Positions 4,944 through 6,122 of a DNA stretch of 6,122 nucleotides are shown one piece after another. The translations under genes and the position numbers were made by a program. How positions within the stretch are numbered: the first letter of the stretch is position 1; each line of letters begins with the position of its first letter. Below the pieces are notes generated by a model that made no database searches, was not told where the DNA came from, and saw only the letters and a program-made list of their open reading frames with translations. Origin of the DNA: JBBQAA01 sp038254195 (GTDB taxonomy: Bacteria; Actinomycetota; Thermoleophilia; Solirubrobacterales; Solirubrobacteraceae); contig JBBSGJ010000140.1 of assembly GCA_038254195.1 (NCBI GenBank), positions 1 to 6,122 of the forward strand. Reading direction: 5' to 3'.

Positions 4944-4965
4944 GGCCAATCATAGGCCATTGATA
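4944..4965 (-). promoter_or_regulatory. Promoter -10 box and repeat operator of the mazEF-like operon
   Basis: Two adjacent 11-bp repeats, GGCCAATCATA (4944-4954) and GGCCATTGATA (4955-4965), match at 9 of 11 positions and are spaced one DNA helical turn apart. They overlap a perfect 10-bp palindrome ATTGGCCAAT at 4941-4950, which includes part of the start codon. On the minus strand TATGAT (4954-4949) is a 5 of 6 match to the housekeeping -10 box and lies at -12 to -7 relative to the ATG at 4942, which implies a leaderless mRNA. A -35 candidate TGGCAA (4977-4972) with 17-base spacing is weak. RHH antitoxins typically bind such tandem repeats. Confidence 0.55.
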
Positions 4966-5002
4966 GCGGCCTTGCCACGGAGGTGAGCAACACTCATACT
5001 CC

Positions 5003-5013
5003 GGGTATATATT
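5003..5013 (+). promoter_or_regulatory. Promoter -10 region of the MarR-family gene
   Basis: The A/T-rich run within GGGTATATATT is the only such stretch ahead of the MarR gene. TATATT (5008-5013) or TATATA (5006-5011) could be a housekeeping -10 box placed at about -13 to -6 relative to the GTG at 5019, implying a leaderless transcript. The same run begins with GGGTAT (5003-5008), a perfect SigB/F-type -10. However, the -35 candidate 14 bases upstream (GTGAGC) is poor for either class. Confidence 0.4.
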
Positions 5014-5018
5014 GGGGG

Positions 5019-5534
5019 GTGGAGGATCGTCTCGCCAACCTTCTGGGCGTCACCGCTCTCGCGGCCACCGATCGGCTCCGCACGGCGGTGGAGGGCGAGC
5101 TCTCCCACGGGGGGAGCTCGCCCGCCGTCCTCGTCCACCTCCAGGCCTACCCGGGCGAGTCGGTGGAGGCGGTCCGGCGGGTCCTGGGCATCTCCCAGCC
5201 CGCCACGGTCCGCGTCGTCGACCGGCTGGCCGCCGAGGGCCTGGTCGAGCGTCGGCCCGGGCCCGATCGCCGCTCCCTCGCGCTGCACCTGACCGGCGTC
5301 GGCGAGCGTGCCGCGAGCGCCGCGCTCGGGCGCCGGACGCGCTCCCTCCGCGCGCTCCTCGACGCGCTCGCGCCCGCAGAGCAGGCGGCGCTCGTCCCAC
5401 TCCTCGAGCGCCTCGTCGCCTCACTGGCCGACGATCGGCCTCAAACGCTGCGGGTCTGCCGGCTCTGCGACCGGCACGCGTGCACGGAAGCGCCCGGCTG
5501 CCCGCTCGACCACACCACCCAGATCGCGCGATGA
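5019..5534 (+). CDS. MarR-family transcriptional regulator with four-cysteine C-terminal tail
   Basis: This 171-residue protein has the winged-HTH core of MarR regulators at about 35-96. The recognition-helix part SQPATVRVVDRLAAEGLVER (59-78) is followed by the wing around PGPDRRSLALHLT (80-92). Flanking helices at 2-30 and 97-138 form the dimer interface. The C-terminus CRLCDRHACTEAPGC contains C147, C150, C155 and C161 (C-x2-C-x4-C-x5-C), which could bind a metal or sense oxidation. Similar tails occur in some actinobacterial MarR proteins from memory. GTG 5019 is favoured because the preceding in-frame residues do not look like protein, and a -10 box sits just upstream; an upstream GTG at 4983 is possible. 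It is divergent from the toxin-antitoxin cluster. Its TGA overlaps an ATG (ATGA, 5531-5534) that originally began the exporter gene, so it probably controlled that exporter. Confidence 0.92.
   Translation: MEDRLANLLGVTALAATDRLRTAVEGELSHGGSSPAVLVHLQAYPGESVEAVRRVLGISQPATVRVVDRLAAEGLVERRPGPDRRSLALHLTGVGERAASAALGRRTRSLRALLDALAPAEQAALVPLLERLVASLADDRPQTLRVCRLCDRHACTEAPGCPLDHTTQIAR
5093..5123 (+). other. Long perfect stem-loop inside the MarR coding region
   Basis: GGGCGAGCTC (5093-5102) and GAGCTCGCCC (5114-5123) form a perfect 10-bp stem around an 11-base loop, and CCC (5104-5106) can add pairs with GGG (5111-5113). It begins about 75 bases into the mRNA if transcription starts at the GTG. It falls in the codons for residues 25-35, in the linker ahead of the wHTH core. 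It could be an RNA structure affecting expression, or high-GC coincidence. Confidence 0.35.
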
Positions 5535-6122
5535 GCGGTCACCCCGGGGCCGCTCCGACTGGCGACCGCGGGCATCGGCGTGGTCGGCGTCTGCTTCGGT
5601 ATGGCGCGCTACGGCTACGGCCTCCTGCTGCCCGACATCCGGCGCGACTACGGCCTGAGCCCGCCGGCGCGACGTGGCGCGGCGCCTGGCTGGCGTTCGC
5701 CGCGGATGCTGGCCACCCTCTGGGCCGCGTGGGTCCTGCCCGGACGGCCGGACGACGGCGCACCCGCCGACGACGCCTACGGATGGACCGCCGTGCTCTG
5801 CCCGCGGGCCCTTCCCGCTACTGACCGGCGGAGTGCTCGTGGGCCTGGGCAGCTCGGCCTACTGGACCTTCGCGGTCGAGCACCTCACCCGCGCCGGCGT
5901 GCTCTCTCCGACGGCGAGCCGCACCTTCCTGGGGATCGTCGGGGTGGCCAGCGTCCTCGCCACGCTGGCCGCGGATCTCGTACGCCGGCAGGGCCCGAGA
6001 AGGGCCTTCGTCATAGCCGTCGGCACCGAGGCCACGGCGCTCGCGCTGCTGGCCCGTGTTCCCACCTCGCTCGTCGCCGCGATCGCCTCCGGGAGCCTCT
6101 TCGGCACCGCCGACAACGCGGC
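5531..6122 (+). pseudogene. Decayed MFS transporter gene (YbfB/CynX-like), 3' end beyond the window
   Basis: MFS-type sequence is clear but scattered over three frames. The natural start is ATG 5531 (ATGA overlap with the regulator), which reads only about nine plausible codons. From about 5559 the first membrane segment GVVGVCFGMARYGYGLLLPD and then IRRDYGLS lie in another frame. TWRGAWLAFAA (5672-5704) returns to the frame of the ATG. MLATLWAAWVLPGRPDDG through GWTAVL (5706-5798) is in the 5559 frame again. From about 5818 a third frame runs open to the edge (LLTGGVLVGLGSSAYWTFAV, then FLGIVGVASVLATLAADLVR and so on). Between DYGLS and WRGAWLAF only about 15 bases remain, where a full family member would carry roughly four more membrane segments, so an internal deletion is also likely. 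Single-base errors in the source sequence could explain some shifts but hardly the missing segment. The family is probably MFS_4-like from the R-Y-G-Y-G-L-L-L-P motif; the substrate is unknown. Confidence 0.85.

Noticed and set aside
5640..5673. 9-bp direct repeat CGGCGCGAC (5640-5648 and 5665-5673) as the cause of the deletion in the transporter gene
   Set aside because: Deletion between direct repeats normally leaves one copy. Two copies 25 bases apart do not explain the missing segment, and short GC repeats are common here.
5012..5824. Plus-strand open frame of 270 residues overlapping the MarR gene and the transporter remnant
   Set aside because: Up to 5530 it is an Arg/Pro-rich shadow of the MarR gene. 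Only short pieces after 5531 carry transporter sequence, and these are explained by frame changes.

Overview
The window is very GC-rich with strong G/C preference at codon third positions. It carries a SigB/SigF/SigG-type stress sigma factor, GTG and TTG starts, and several genes with little or no 5' leader. Together these point to an actinobacterium, possibly a deep-branching soil lineage such as Solirubrobacterales; that finer placement is a guess. It reads as a chromosomal accessory region. No rRNA, tRNA, insertion sequence or CRISPR array was seen.

Layout, left to right. (1) 7-1353, minus strand: a ferritin-like diiron protein followed by a SigB/F/G-family sigma factor, 54 bases apart. 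A SigB/SigF-like promoter candidate lies ahead of the ferritin gene. (2) 1432-1617, plus strand: a short coding-like remnant, possibly the C-terminal end of a DUF4126-like membrane protein. Its stop overlaps the stop of the next gene. (3) 1614-2081, minus strand: a small four-helix membrane protein, divergent from (4) 2160-3373, plus strand: a SnoaL-like protein and an MBL-fold hydrolase whose stop and start codons overlap. The 78-base divergent region is centred on a 27-bp near-perfect palindrome. (5) 3407-4942, minus strand: two toxin-antitoxin-type modules in tandem, first an RHH antitoxin with a MazF/PemK toxin, then an XRE-type HTH protein with an AbiEii/MenT-like nucleotidyltransferase. 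Each module begins at a start codon embedded in an inverted repeat. (6) 5019-6122, plus strand: a MarR regulator with a four-cysteine tail, overlapping by ATGA the start of an MFS exporter gene. The exporter is broken by several frame changes and apparently lacks a central segment. It runs off the right edge.

How the parts may work together (inference). The left half looks like a general-stress and iron/oxidative-stress group: the sigma factor, the ferritin-like protein, and possibly the divergent membrane-protein/SnoaL pair, which shows weak SigB/F-like promoter matches. The middle is a toxin-antitoxin cluster likely autoregulated through palindromes over its start codons. The right end is a local regulator/efflux pair whose efflux half appears to have decayed. 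No clearly new multi-gene system is visible. The strongest leads are the tandem toxin-antitoxin cluster with start-codon operators, the palindrome exactly midway between the divergent genes, and the decayed transporter beside an intact regulator.
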